From contig NZ_JAASAH010000010.1 of the NCBI RefSeq assembly GCF_012726235.1, forward strand, positions 163,963-227,962: DNA of 64,000 nt, read 5' to 3'. Positions 7,614 to 16,086 of the stretch are shown one piece after another. Within the stretch, counting starts at the first letter, position 1. Each line of letters opens with the position of its first letter. The DNA comes from Streptomyces sp. HNM0574. Lineage in GTDB: Bacteria > Actinomycetota > Actinomycetes > Streptomycetales > Streptomycetaceae. Under the pieces are notes generated by a model. The model was given only the letters and a program-made list of their open reading frames with translations, was not told the DNA's origin and searched no databases. The position numbers were made by a program, and so were the translations under genes.

Positions 7614-8651
7614 ATGACGCCTTCCGCCTCCCCCGGCAGCCTCCCCGCCACCGGCCGTGAGTGGCACCTGACCGCACGCCCCCAGGGCTGGCCGACCCCG
7701 GCGGACTTCGCCCTCAGGGAAGCCCCCGTCGCCCACCCCGGCGAGGGCCAGATCCTCGTGCGGAATCTGCACTTCTCCGTCGACCCGTACATGCGCGGCC
7801 GGATGAACGACGTGAAGTCCTACGTCCCGCCCTTCCCCCTCGACGAGCCGATGGAGGGCGGCGCGGTCGGCGTCGTTCTCGCCTCCGGGAGCGAGAAGTT
7901 CGCCGCCGGTGACCACGTCCTGCACAACTCCGGCTGGCGCGAGTACGCCACGCTCGACGCCCGGCACGCCACCGCGGTCTCGCCCGGGATCGCCCCGCTG
8001 CCCGCCTTCCTCGGTGTGCTGGGCATGCCCGGCCTCACCGCCTACTCGGGCCTGCTCGAGGTGGCCTCCTTCAAGCCGGGCGACACCGTCTTCGTCTCCG
8101 GCGCGGCCGGCGCCGTCGGCAGCGAGGTCGGCCAGATCGCGAAGCTCAAGGGCGCGGCCCGGGTCATCGGCAGCGCGGGCTCGGCGGAGAAGGTCCGCGT
8201 GCTCACCGAGGAGTACGGCTTCGACGCCGCCTTCAACTACAAGGAAGGCCCCGTCGCCGAGCAGCTGAAGGCCGCGGCGCCGGACGGCATCGACGTCTAC
8301 TTCGACAACGTCGGCGGCGAGCACCTGGAGGCGGCGATCAGCTCCTTCAACGTGCACGGCCGCGCCACCATCTGCGGGATGATCTCGCAGTACAACGCCA
8401 CGGAACCGCCCGCCGCCCCGCGCAACCTCGCGCTCGTCATCGGCAAGCGGCTGCGCATCCAGGGCATGCTCGTGATGGACCACGCGGACCTGAAGCAGCA
8501 GTTCTTCGAGGAGGTCTCCGCCTGGATCCGCTCCGGCGAACTCAAGTACCGCGAGACCGTCGTCAACGGCATCGAGAACGGCGTGGACGCCTTCCTCGGC
8601 ATGCTCAAGGGCGAGAACACCGGAAAGATGATCGTCTCCCTCGACGCCTGA
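7614..8651 (+). CDS. NADP-dependent oxidoreductase, zinc-independent MDR family
   Basis: 345 residues from ATG 7614, chosen because GGAGGA precedes it at 7598-7603. The protein starts with the GroES-like domain (ATGREWHLTARPQGWPTPAD, SVDPYMRGRMND) and continues into a Rossmann domain with VFVSGAAGAVGSEVGQIAK (about residues 155-175). This is the pattern of the YncB/CurA and prostaglandin-reductase-like branch, which reduces activated double bonds with NADPH. There are no zinc-binding cysteines. Length is normal for the family. It is divergent from a MarR regulator, which probably represses it in response to an electrophile or antibiotic. The substrate is unknown. Confidence 0.9.
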   Translation: MTPSASPGSLPATGREWHLTARPQGWPTPADFALREAPVAHPGEGQILVRNLHFSVDPYMRGRMNDVKSYVPPFPLDEPMEGGAVGVVLASGSEKFAAGDHVLHNSGWREYATLDARHATAVSPGIAPLPAFLGVLGMPGLTAYSGLLEVASFKPGDTVFVSGAAGAVGSEVGQIAKLKGAARVIGSAGSAEKVRVLTEEYGFDAAFNYKEGPVAEQLKAAAPDGIDVYFDNVGGEHLEAAISSFNVHGRATICGMISQYNATEPPAAPRNLALVIGKRLRIQGMLVMDHADLKQQFFEEVSAWIRSGELKYRETVVNGIENGVDAFLGMLKGENTGKMIVSLDA

Positions 8652-8786
8652 GCCCCCGCCGATCCCCGGCCACCGGCCCCGGCCGGGCACTCCCGTGCCT
8701 GCCCGGGCGCCGGGCGGTTAGGCTCGTCACCGGCCGGTGACTCGTGGGCGCGAGAGCGCCGGCCATGCCACCGAACAGGAGGATTC

Positions 8787-9215
<429 letters not shown>

Positions 9216-9226
9216 TCCCGCGCCAC

Positions 9227-9321
9227 CGCGTGCCCGGCCCCGGAGCCGGGCACGCGGAACGGTCAGCGCGCGCGGAACGTTCGCGGGAGGGCCGCCCCGG
9301 CAGCACGCCGGGGCGGCCCTC
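9227..9321 (+). terminator. two tandem hairpins after ohr
   Basis: The first hairpin has 12-bp arms 9227-9238 and 9245-9256 around a 6-nt loop. The second has perfect 15-bp arms 9287-9301 and 9307-9321 around AGCAC. There is no long T tract, as is common in high-GC actinobacteria. They probably end ohr transcription. Confidence 0.7.
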
Positions 9322-9375
9322 GGTACATGTACGGGGCGAGGTCCCGGCGTTGGGCTGCCCCACAGGGTGACCCCC

Positions 9376-9403
9376 GCGTACGGTGACCCTGCGTACGGTG
9401 ACC
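9376..9403 (+). repeat. two tandem copies of GCGTACGGTGACC, period 15 bp
   Basis: Exact 13-bp copies lie at 9376-9388 and 9391-9403, upstream of the secreted protein at 9467. Each copy contains a TACGGT hexamer like a Streptomyces -10 element. They could be duplicate promoters or a tandem binding site. Confidence 0.5.
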
Positions 9404-9466
9404 GCGAGGACGCCTCACGCAGGGCGACCGCATGCGCGGGGCAGGAACGAGCACGGAGAGGTGGAC

Positions 9467-9907
9467 ATGACGGAGCGACGGCCGAACGCCGCCGTGTCCA
9501 CCGGCCTGGGCACGCTGCTCGCCCTCGTCGCGGTCCTGCTCGGCGTCGGCATCCCCGGCCCGGCGGTGCCGGCCCCGGCGGTCCCCCTCGCGGGCGCGGC
9601 CATCGTCGCCGCACCCACCGCCGACGACAACGACAACGACCGTCCCGAAACCCACGACCGCCCCGGAACCGGCGCCACCGAGTCCGTGTGCGATGCGGCG
9701 GAGGCCGCACCGCCGCACGCCTTCCGGGACACCGGCTCCGAACGTCATCTCGCCCACCCCGGCGGCGCTGCCCTCTGCGGAGGGACCTACGTCCCGCGCC
9801 TCCGCCCCTGGGCGCGGCCGCTGCCCGCGACCCCGGTCGCCGACGGCGACCTGCTGCGCGGCGCGCGTCACCTCGGACGGGCCCCGCCCGCTCCCTCAGG
9901 CAACTGA
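9467..9907 (+). CDS. hypothetical exported protein upstream of secDF
   Basis: 146 residues from ATG 9467 (GGAGAGG upstream). An N-terminal hydrophobic stretch (about residues 13-50, LGTLLALVAVLLGVGIPGP) could be a signal peptide or membrane anchor. A short acidic linker (TADDNDNDRPETHDRP) follows, then a Cys-containing, Pro/Arg-rich remainder with two cysteines (SVCDAA, ALCGG) and no domain I recognise. The gene ends about 105 bp before the secDF start on the same strand, so they may share a transcript. An alternative is a real but fast-evolving lineage-specific secreted protein. Confidence 0.5.
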   Translation: MTERRPNAAVSTGLGTLLALVAVLLGVGIPGPAVPAPAVPLAGAAIVAAPTADDNDNDRPETHDRPGTGATESVCDAAEAAPPHAFRDTGSERHLAHPGGAALCGGTYVPRLRPWARPLPATPVADGDLLRGARHLGRAPPAPSGN

Positions 9908-10013
9908 CCGTCGCCTTCGGCGACTTCTGGAATTCCACACTTCCCGCACCCGCGCACACCGCGACCGGCCCCGGCCACGCGGTGCGTCGGGTGCTGCCTG
10001 AGGGAGACGCACT

Positions 10014-12329
10014 GTGACGCGTACTGCCCGGTGGAGGGCGCTGTTCGCCCTCGCCGTAGTGGCGTTGTCCGTATGGATCGCCCTGACCAACCCCGCCCGC
10101 CTCGGTCTCGACCTGCGCGGCGGCACCCAGATCGTCCTGGAGACCCAGGACTCACCCACCACCAAGGCCACCCCGGAGGCCACCGACCGCACCCTCGAAG
10201 TGCTCCGCCAGCGCGTCGACGCGCTGGGCGTGAGCGAACCGCAGATCACCCGCTCCGGCGACCGGCGCATCATCGTCGAACTGCCCGGACTCCAGGACCC
10301 GCGCGAGGCGTCGGAGGTCCTCGGGCGCACAGCGCAGCTCACCTTCCACCCCGTCCTGGGCGTCGAGCCCAAGAAGAAGGAGACCGAGGAACCCGGGAAG
10401 ACCGAGAAGGCCGACGGCGAGCGCCGCGTCCCGGACGAGAACGGCAACGTCCTGCGTCTCGGTCCCCCGGAGATGACCGGCGAGGGGGTCGGCGGCGCCG
10501 ACCCGCGCACGGACCCGCAGAAGGGCCCGGGCTGGACGGTCTCCATCGACTTCAAGGGCAAGGGCAAGGACACCTGGGCCGACCTCACGGGCGAGGCCGC
10601 GTGCGCCCCGCCCGGTGACCCGACGCGCCGCGTCGCGATCGTGCTGGACGACAAGGTCATCTCCTCGCCCGAGGTGAACCCCTCGGTCCGCTGCGGCGCC
10701 GGGATCGCGGGCGGATCGACCGAGATCACCGGCAGCTTCGACCAGCAGGAGGCCCGCGACCTCGCCCTGCTGATCAGCGGCGGCGCACTGCCCGTCCCCG
10801 TCGAGACGCTCGAACAGCGCACCGTGGGCCCGACGTTGGGCGCCGAGGCCATCGAGGACAGCGCCTGGGCCGCGGTCATCGGCATCGGCCTGACCTCGCT
10901 CTTCGTCACCTACGTCTACCGCCTGCTCGGCGGCATCGCGGCCCTCGCCCTCGTCTGCTACGCGGTGATCGCCTACGCCGGTCTTGTGGCGATCGGCGCC
11001 ACCCTCACCCTTCCGGGACTCGCCGGATTCGTGCTGGCCATCGGCATGGCGGTGGACGCCAACGTGCTGGTCTTCGAACGGGCCCGCGAGGAGTACGCGG
11101 CGGCCAGGCCGGGACGCAGAAGCCTGCGCTCGGCACTCGCGTCGGGCTTCCGCAACGCCCTGAGCGCCATCCTCGACTCGAACATCACCACCCTGCTCGC
11201 CGCCGGCCTGCTGTTCTTCCTCGCCTCCGGCCCGGTGCGCGGTTTCGGCGTGACCCTGTCGCTCGGCGTGCTCGCCTCGATGGTGAGCGCCCTGGTGGTG
11301 ACCCGCGCGCTCGCGGAGTTCGCCGTCACCCGCCGCCCGGTACGGGGACGGCACCGCATGTCCGGGATCGCCGGTGTCGGACGCGTCCGCGAGTGGATCA
11401 CCCGCCGTGCGCCGGACCTGATGCGGTACCGCAGGCGCTGGCTCGCCGCCTCGGCGGTCGCGCTGCTGCTCGCCGGCTCCGGAATCCTGGTGCGGGGGCT
11501 GGACTTCGGCGTCGAGTTCACCGGCGGACGGCTCATCGAGTACACGACGACCCAGCAGGTCGACCCGGACCGGGCGCGCTCCGCGCTCGCCGACGCCGGA
11601 TACCCGCAGGCCCAGGTGCAGAGCTCCCAGGGCGGGGGCGGGGACGCGTCGGACGGCGAACTCACCGTCCGCACGGACCCGTTGACCGAGGCCGAGGAGG
11701 ACGAGGTGACCAAGACGGTCAGCGACCTCGGCCAGGGCGCGGAAAAGGTGCGCGACGAGCTGATCGGCCCCAGCCTCGGCGAGGAGCTGCGCACCGGAGC
11801 CCTGATCGCCCTCGGTGTCGCGCTCGCGGCGCAACTCCTCTATCTCGCGGTGCGGTTCCGCTGGACCTTCGGCGCCGCGACGGTGGTCGCGCTGATGCAC
11901 GACGTGATCGTGCTCATCGGCGTGTTCGCCTGGCTGGGCAAGCCCATCGACGGGGTCTTCCTCGCCGCCCTGCTGACGGTGATCGGCTACTCGGTCAACG
12001 ACTCGGTGGTGGTCTTCGACCGGGTGCGGGAGCTGTGGGCGGCCCGGCGCGGCAAACCGTTCGCCGACGTGGTCAACCACGCCCTGCTGCAGACCGTTCC
12101 GCGCACCGTCAACACCGGTATGGGCGCCGTGTTCATCCTGGCCGCGCTCGCCCTGCTCGGCGGTGACACGCTCACGGACTTCGCCGTGGCACTGCTGATC
12201 GGTACCGGTGCGGGCACCTGGTCGTCGATGTTCACGGCGGCCCCGATCGCGATCGAACTGGAGCAGCGCGGGTCACGCGCCCGGAAGGGCAGCCCGAAGA
12301 ACACGCGGAAGGAGACCGTGGGGGTATAG
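10014..12329 (+). CDS. secDF: protein translocase subunit SecDF (SecD-SecF fusion)
   Basis: 771 residues from GTG 10014. The SecD half starts with a membrane segment and the SecD motif LGLDLRGGTQIVLE (about residues 29-42). A periplasmic P1-type domain follows (VLRQRVDALGVSEPQI, RRIIVELPG), then a five-helix membrane block containing GMAVDANVLVFER. The SecF half begins near residue 470 with LDFGVEFTGGRLIEY and ends in a second membrane block with GYSVNDSVVVFDRVRE. SecDF uses the proton gradient to pull exported polypeptides out of the SecYEG channel. Streptomyces normally also carry separate secD and secF genes, so this is probably a second copy. It ends at a shared bidirectional hairpin with the TetR gene. 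Confidence 0.93.
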   Translation: MTRTARWRALFALAVVALSVWIALTNPARLGLDLRGGTQIVLETQDSPTTKATPEATDRTLEVLRQRVDALGVSEPQITRSGDRRIIVELPGLQDPREASEVLGRTAQLTFHPVLGVEPKKKETEEPGKTEKADGERRVPDENGNVLRLGPPEMTGEGVGGADPRTDPQKGPGWTVSIDFKGKGKDTWADLTGEAACAPPGDPTRRVAIVLDDKVISSPEVNPSVRCGAGIAGGSTEITGSFDQQEARDLALLISGGALPVPVETLEQRTVGPTLGAEAIEDSAWAAVIGIGLTSLFVTYVYRLLGGIAALALVCYAVIAYAGLVAIGATLTLPGLAGFVLAIGMAVDANVLVFERAREEYAAARPGRRSLRSALASGFRNALSAILDSNITTLLAAGLLFFLASGPVRGFGVTLSLGVLASMVSALVVTRALAEFAVTRRPVRGRHRMSGIAGVGRVREWITRRAPDLMRYRRRWLAASAVALLLAGSGILVRGLDFGVEFTGGRLIEYTTTQQVDPDRARSALADAGYPQAQVQSSQGGGGDASDGELTVRTDPLTEAEEDEVTKTVSDLGQGAEKVRDELIGPSLGEELRTGALIALGVALAAQLLYLAVRFRWTFGAATVVALMHDVIVLIGVFAWLGKPIDGVFLAALLTVIGYSVNDSVVVFDRVRELWAARRGKPFADVVNHALLQTVPRTVNTGMGAVFILAALALLGGDTLTDFAVALLIGTGAGTWSSMFTAAPIAIELEQRGSRARKGSPKNTRKETVGV

Positions 12330-12338
12330 CCGGCAGCC

Positions 12339-12373
12339 GGGGAGCGCGCGGACGCACCGTCCGCGCGCTCCCC
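12339..12373. terminator. bidirectional terminator between secDF and tetR
   Basis: Perfect 16-bp arms 12339-12354 and 12358-12373 enclose the loop CAC between two convergent stop codons. Confidence 0.8.
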
Positions 12374-12382
12374 GCCGCACGT

Positions 12383-13009
12383 TCAGGTGGCGCCGGGCTC
12401 CGGTACGTCGCCGAGCAGTGCGCGGAAGCGGCGGAAGGACGCGGGCATGTCCACGGCCTCCGGGTCCAGCAGCCACTGGAACTGCAGCCCGTCCATCACC
12501 GCGGCCATCAGCGGAGCGGCCTGTTCCGGGGTGAGCCCGGAGCCCGGCAGCCGCTCGCCGTACTCCTGCCGGAGCGTCGCGGCGAACGCCTCGCGTGCCC
12601 AGGCGTAGCGCTCGGTGAAGTAGTCCCGCGCCGGATGGTCGTCGGTGACGCTCTCGCCGAGCAGTGCGGAGAAGGTCCGGACGATCGCCGGACGCATCGC
12701 GTTGTACTCGACGAGCGTCTCCAGATTGCCCAACGGCCAGACGCGCTCCGCACCGTGACGTTCCTCGCGCGCGGGAGCACCGCCGGTGTCCCAGGCGTCG
12801 CGTTCCTCCAGCACGGCGACGAGCAGGGCCTCCTTCGTCGGGAAGTAGTGCAGCAGCCCCTGCTGGGTGAGCCCGGCCCGTTCGGCGACGGCGGCGAGCG
12901 TCGTACCCCGGTAGCCCCGCTCGGCGATGACCTCGAACGTCGCCCGGAGGATCTCCTGCCGGCGCTCCTCGCCCCGCGCCCTGTGCCTGGGCCGACCGCT
13001 GCCTGCCAC
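12383..13009 (-). CDS. TetR-family transcriptional regulator
   Basis: 208 residues from GTG 13009, chosen because a strong GGAGGGAGG lies just upstream; longer in-frame starts lack one. N-terminal HTH (about residues 15-60): QEILRATFEVIAERGYRGTT, LAAVAERAGLTQQGLLHYFP, TKEALLVAVLEERD. The C-terminal ligand domain has no recognisable specificity. It is convergent with secDF, and the GDSL gene lies upstream on the same strand. Its target is not evident, since no divergent gene is adjacent. Confidence 0.88.
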   Translation of the reverse strand: MAGSGRPRHRARGEERRQEILRATFEVIAERGYRGTTLAAVAERAGLTQQGLLHYFPTKEALLVAVLEERDAWDTGGAPAREERHGAERVWPLGNLETLVEYNAMRPAIVRTFSALLGESVTDDHPARDYFTERYAWAREAFAATLRQEYGERLPGSGLTPEQAAPLMAAVMDGLQFQWLLDPEAVDMPASFRRFRALLGDVPEPGAT

Positions 13010-13068
13010 CGCGCCTCCCTCCCGACGTCCGGGCAGCCTACGACACGCGCGCGTCCGCCCAACTCCCC

Positions 13069-14028
13069 TCACGGCCTCGGCGAGACGATCTCCCGGTGCG
13101 CCAGCGCCGCGAGTTCACGCTGCCCGGCCCGTCCCGGATGGAACCAGTCCCAGGGGCTCAACTCCCGCTCGGTGAAGCGGTACGAGAAGACCGCGCCGTT
13201 GTCGTACCGACAACGCGTGTGCTCCGCACACTCCTCGCGCAGCACACCGTTGTACGCGATCACGCGCTCACGCACCCGGTCCCGGCGCTCCGTCGCCGCG
13301 GCACTCACCGACCGCGGCGCGTCCAGCATCGACCGGCAGATCCCGAACTTCCAGGCACGCTGCGCCTCCTGGCTGTCCCGCCCGACGGACCAGAGCCGCT
13401 TCAGGTCGGGCACGCTCGCCACGTACACCTGCGCGTCGGGCCGTTCGTCCCACAGCGTCCGCAGCGCCCGCCGGAAGCCCTCGCGGAATTCGGGCACGCT
13501 CGTCATGCCCTCGACGTCCGGGCGGCAGGCGTCGTTGGCCCCGGTCATCACCGTGACGAGGTCCGGATCCCTGGCCGCCGCGCGCTTCATCTGCGACGCG
13601 AGGCCGGCCATCGTCGAGCCGCTGACGGCGTAGTTCCAGCTCTGCGCCGCGGGGTCGTCCAGCAGCCTGCCCGCGAGGGAGCGCACGCCGTCGTCGGAGC
13701 CGGTGGCCCAGGACGCGGCGGTGCAGTCCGAGAGCAGTGAACAGGCGTCGAATCCCCGGGTGATGGAGTCGCCCACGGCCGCGAGCGAGTCGGGCGAGGT
13801 GTCCCATCCGGAGCGGTCCCGGGAGCCCGTGGTTGACGACGGGGAGTGAGCAGCCGAGGGGGAGTGCGGCCCGGGAGAAGAGTGTGACTGCGCATCGGAG
13901 GGGCGTGCGGAGGGCTGGTCACGCCCCTCATGCGCTCCGCCACCCGGGCTGCCGCAGGCCGCCGCCAGGGTCAGCCCGAGGAGGAGCGCGAGGGCACCGG
14001 AACCGATCGCGAGGGCACGTTTCCCCAC
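13069..14028 (-). CDS. secreted SGNH/GDSL hydrolase, probable lipoprotein
   Basis: 319 residues from GTG 14028. The frame stays open further upstream (to 14307), but codons there have low third-position GC, and the signal sequence VGKRALAIGSGALALLLGLTL ends in a lipobox-like LAAAC immediately after this start. A Ser/Pro/His-rich linker follows, then the catalytic domain: block I AAVGDSITRG (nucleophile Ser), block III TGANDA, and block V DWFHPGRAGQ with the Asp-x-x-His dyad. Several cysteines probably form disulfides. It is an exported esterase or lipase of unknown substrate. Confidence 0.85.
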   Translation of the reverse strand: MGKRALAIGSGALALLLGLTLAAACGSPGGGAHEGRDQPSARPSDAQSHSSPGPHSPSAAHSPSSTTGSRDRSGWDTSPDSLAAVGDSITRGFDACSLLSDCTAASWATGSDDGVRSLAGRLLDDPAAQSWNYAVSGSTMAGLASQMKRAAARDPDLVTVMTGANDACRPDVEGMTSVPEFREGFRRALRTLWDERPDAQVYVASVPDLKRLWSVGRDSQEAQRAWKFGICRSMLDAPRSVSAAATERRDRVRERVIAYNGVLREECAEHTRCRYDNGAVFSYRFTERELSPWDWFHPGRAGQRELAALAHREIVSPRP

Positions 14029-14525
14029 TCCGCCGCTCCGCTCACCGCGGTTGCCCCCAGGTCGCGGAATCCGGCTCTCCGGTTCGCCTTCCACCGGGGC
14101 TTTCCCGTTCCGGTTCTTCGGATTCTCCGGACTTTCCGGCACGGATTCGCTCCCGTCCACCGCTGTTCCCGGGCCTGTTCGGTTGTCCCGGCCGCGTCCG
14201 CCGGTGTAGTTCCGACGGTACGTCACCCGCCACCCGGAGCGGCACGATAGCTTTGCCTCCGGGCCGCGTGACGTGCGCGGCTGTGAGGACCGTGAACGCG
14301 ACGTCACCGAAGGCCGGGGACGGCAGCGACAACTAAATATTACATCGCGTCACTTCATGTCCCTTTCGGGGAGAATTGATGGCAATGGTGTTTACTATTC
14401 GTAACCTCGGACGCTGGTAGGGAAGTGGCCGGTGGTGCAGAATGTCAGGCGCCGAACCGGCGCGTGACCGGTAGGCAGTCGAGGCCGCTGGTGTAGGCGA
14501 CCCTCGAACCGCACTGGAGGTCCCG
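14029..14525. promoter_or_regulatory. 497-bp divergent intergenic region with AT-rich core
   Basis: Between the GDSL and DUF3145 genes I see no supported ORF. Positions 14333-14410 are strikingly AT-rich for this genome (AACTAAATATTACATCG near 14332; TGTTTACTATTCGTAACC near 14388-14405). The second stretch holds a near-dyad GTTTAC-TATTC-GTAACC. It likely contains the promoters of both genes and a regulator site. GGAGG at 14516-14520 is the DUF3145 ribosome-binding site. Confidence 0.5.
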
Positions 14526-15023
14526 GTGACGACGACACGTGGAGTTCTGTACGTGCATTCCGCGCCCCGCGCGCTGTGCCCGCACGTCGAATGGGCCGTG
14601 GCAGGAGTCCTTGGCACTCGTGTCAGCCTGGACTGGATCAGACAGCCCGCCGCGCCCGGCACCTGGCGTGCCGAACTCTCCTGGCAGGGCGACCCGGGCA
14701 CGGCCTCGAAGCTGGCCTCCGCGCTCCGCGGCTGGCACCTCCTTCGCTTCGAGACGACGGCCGAACCCTGCCGCTCGGCGGAGGGCGAACGCTACAGCTC
14801 CACCCCGGACCTGGGGATCTTCCACGCCGTCACCGGCATGCACGGCGACATCCTCATCCCCGAGGACCGCCTCCGCGCCGCGATCGCCCGCTCCGGCAGC
14901 GGAGAGACCGACCTGGAGGCGGAGATCTCCCGTCTGCTGGGCAAGCCCTGGGACGACGAGCTGGAGCCGTTCCGGTACGCCGGAGAAGGCGCCCCCGTCC
15001 GCTGGCTGCACCAGGTCGTCTGA
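14526..15023 (+). CDS. DUF3145 family protein
   Basis: 165 residues from GTG 14526, with GGAGG five bases upstream. It begins RGVLYVHSAPRALCPHVEWA, includes SLDWIRQPAAPGTWRAELSW, and ends in LEPFRYAGEGAPVRWLHQVV. This is the DUF3145 family, a small soluble protein highly conserved across actinobacteria, often near fatty-acid synthesis genes. There is no signal peptide, membrane segment or catalytic motif. Its position a few kilobases from the fab operon is the usual one in Streptomyces. Function is not established. Confidence 0.88.
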   Translation: MTTTRGVLYVHSAPRALCPHVEWAVAGVLGTRVSLDWIRQPAAPGTWRAELSWQGDPGTASKLASALRGWHLLRFETTAEPCRSAEGERYSSTPDLGIFHAVTGMHGDILIPEDRLRAAIARSGSGETDLEAEISRLLGKPWDDELEPFRYAGEGAPVRWLHQVV

Positions 15024-15118
15024 GCGGGAGCCCGACGCCGGTCGCCGCCAGGAGGAATGAGAGCCCGTCACCGGCGGAACCGGCTGTGAGCCGCCGACGC
15101 GTACGGCCCGGAATGACC

Positions 15119-15124
15119 TAGCGT
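15119..15124 (+). promoter_or_regulatory. -10 element of a leaderless promoter
   Basis: TAGCGT lies seven bases before the ATG at 15132, the usual Streptomyces spacing for a transcript starting at the start codon. No ribosome-binding site is present. Confidence 0.6.
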
Positions 15125-15131
15125 GCGTCGC

Positions 15132-16016
15132 ATGACCGACCGCATCTCCGTAGCCGTCCTGGGCACCGGGATCATGGGCGCCGCCATGGCCCGCAACCTC
15201 TGCCGGGCCGGGCTCGACGTGACCGTCTGGAACCGCAGCCGCGCCAAGTCCGCACCGCTCGCCGACGAAGGGGCCCGCGTCGCCGACCGGCCCGACGAAG
15301 CCGTCGAGAACGCGGACATCGTGCTCACGATGCTCTACGACGCCCCGACCACGGCCGAGATCATCCGCGCCGCCGCCCCCGGCCTCCGGGCGGGAACGCT
15401 GTGGATGCAGAGCACCAGCGCCGGCACCGAAGGACTGCGCGACCTCGACGGGCTGGCCCACGACTACGGGCTCGTCCTCGTCGACGCCCCCGTGCTCGGC
15501 ACCCGCGGACCGGCCGAGTCGGGCGACCTCGTCGTCCTCGCCTCCGGGCCGCACACCGCGCGGCACCGGCTGGCGCCCGTGCTGGGCGCCGTCGGCTCCC
15601 GCACGGTCTGGGTCAGCGAGCGGCCCGGGGACGCCAGCAGCCTCAAACTCGTCTGCAACACCTGGGTACTGACCGTCAATCACGGGGTGGCCGAGGCGCT
15701 GGCGCTGGCCGAGGGGCTGGGCGTCGACCCGCGGTCCTTCCTGGACGCCGTCGGCGGCGGGCCGCTCGACATGGGGTACCTCCGGGCGAAGGCCGCCGTC
15801 ATCGGGTCCGGCGACTTCAGCCCCTCGTTCGCGGTGACGACGGCGGAGAAGGACAGCCGGCTCATCGTCTCGGCGGGCGAGGCCGCCGGGGTACGGCTCG
15901 ACGTCACCGCGGCCGGGGCCGAGCGGTTCCGCCGCGCGGCCGAACAGGGCCACGGGCAGGAGGACATGGCGGCGTCGTACTACGCGAGCTTCGACGACGG
16001 GCGGTCGCAGGGCTGA
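15132..16016 (+). CDS. NAD(P)-dependent oxidoreductase, 3-hydroxyisobutyrate-dehydrogenase family
   Basis: 294 residues. ATG 15132 is preferred over GTG 15123 because a -10 element sits seven bases before it. The N-terminal Rossmann fold has VLGTGIMGAAMARNLCRAGL (about residues 8-27) and the NRS segment that often marks NADPH preference. The conserved substrate motif is altered around APVLGTRGPAESGDL. The catalytic Lys lies in SSLKLVCNTW. The C-terminal all-helical domain (NAD_binding_11 type) follows. Family members oxidise beta-hydroxyacids or reduce tartronate semialdehyde, succinic semialdehyde or glyoxylate; the substrate is not assignable here. Confidence 0.88.
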   Translation: MTDRISVAVLGTGIMGAAMARNLCRAGLDVTVWNRSRAKSAPLADEGARVADRPDEAVENADIVLTMLYDAPTTAEIIRAAAPGLRAGTLWMQSTSAGTEGLRDLDGLAHDYGLVLVDAPVLGTRGPAESGDLVVLASGPHTARHRLAPVLGAVGSRTVWVSERPGDASSLKLVCNTWVLTVNHGVAEALALAEGLGVDPRSFLDAVGGGPLDMGYLRAKAAVIGSGDFSPSFAVTTAEKDSRLIVSAGEAAGVRLDVTAAGAERFRRAAEQGHGQEDMAASYYASFDDGRSQG

Positions 16017-16058
16017 CAGAAAGACACGGAAGTCTTGTCGGGGGTCGCTAACACCGAC

Positions 16059-16076
16059 TGGTGCCCCTCGGCACCA
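16059..16076 (+). promoter_or_regulatory. inverted repeat upstream of the KAS III paralogue
   Basis: Perfect arms TGGTGCC (16059-16065) and GGCACCA (16070-16076) around CCTC, ending ten bases before the ATG at 16087. It is a candidate operator or 5' hairpin. No good ribosome-binding site is visible before this start. Confidence 0.45.
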
Positions 16077-16086
16077 CCCTTGGTAC

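Noticed and set aside
14028..14307. Longer N-terminus of the GDSL lipoprotein
   Set aside because: Codons upstream of 14028 have low third-position GC, and the signal peptide with lipobox starts directly after that GTG.
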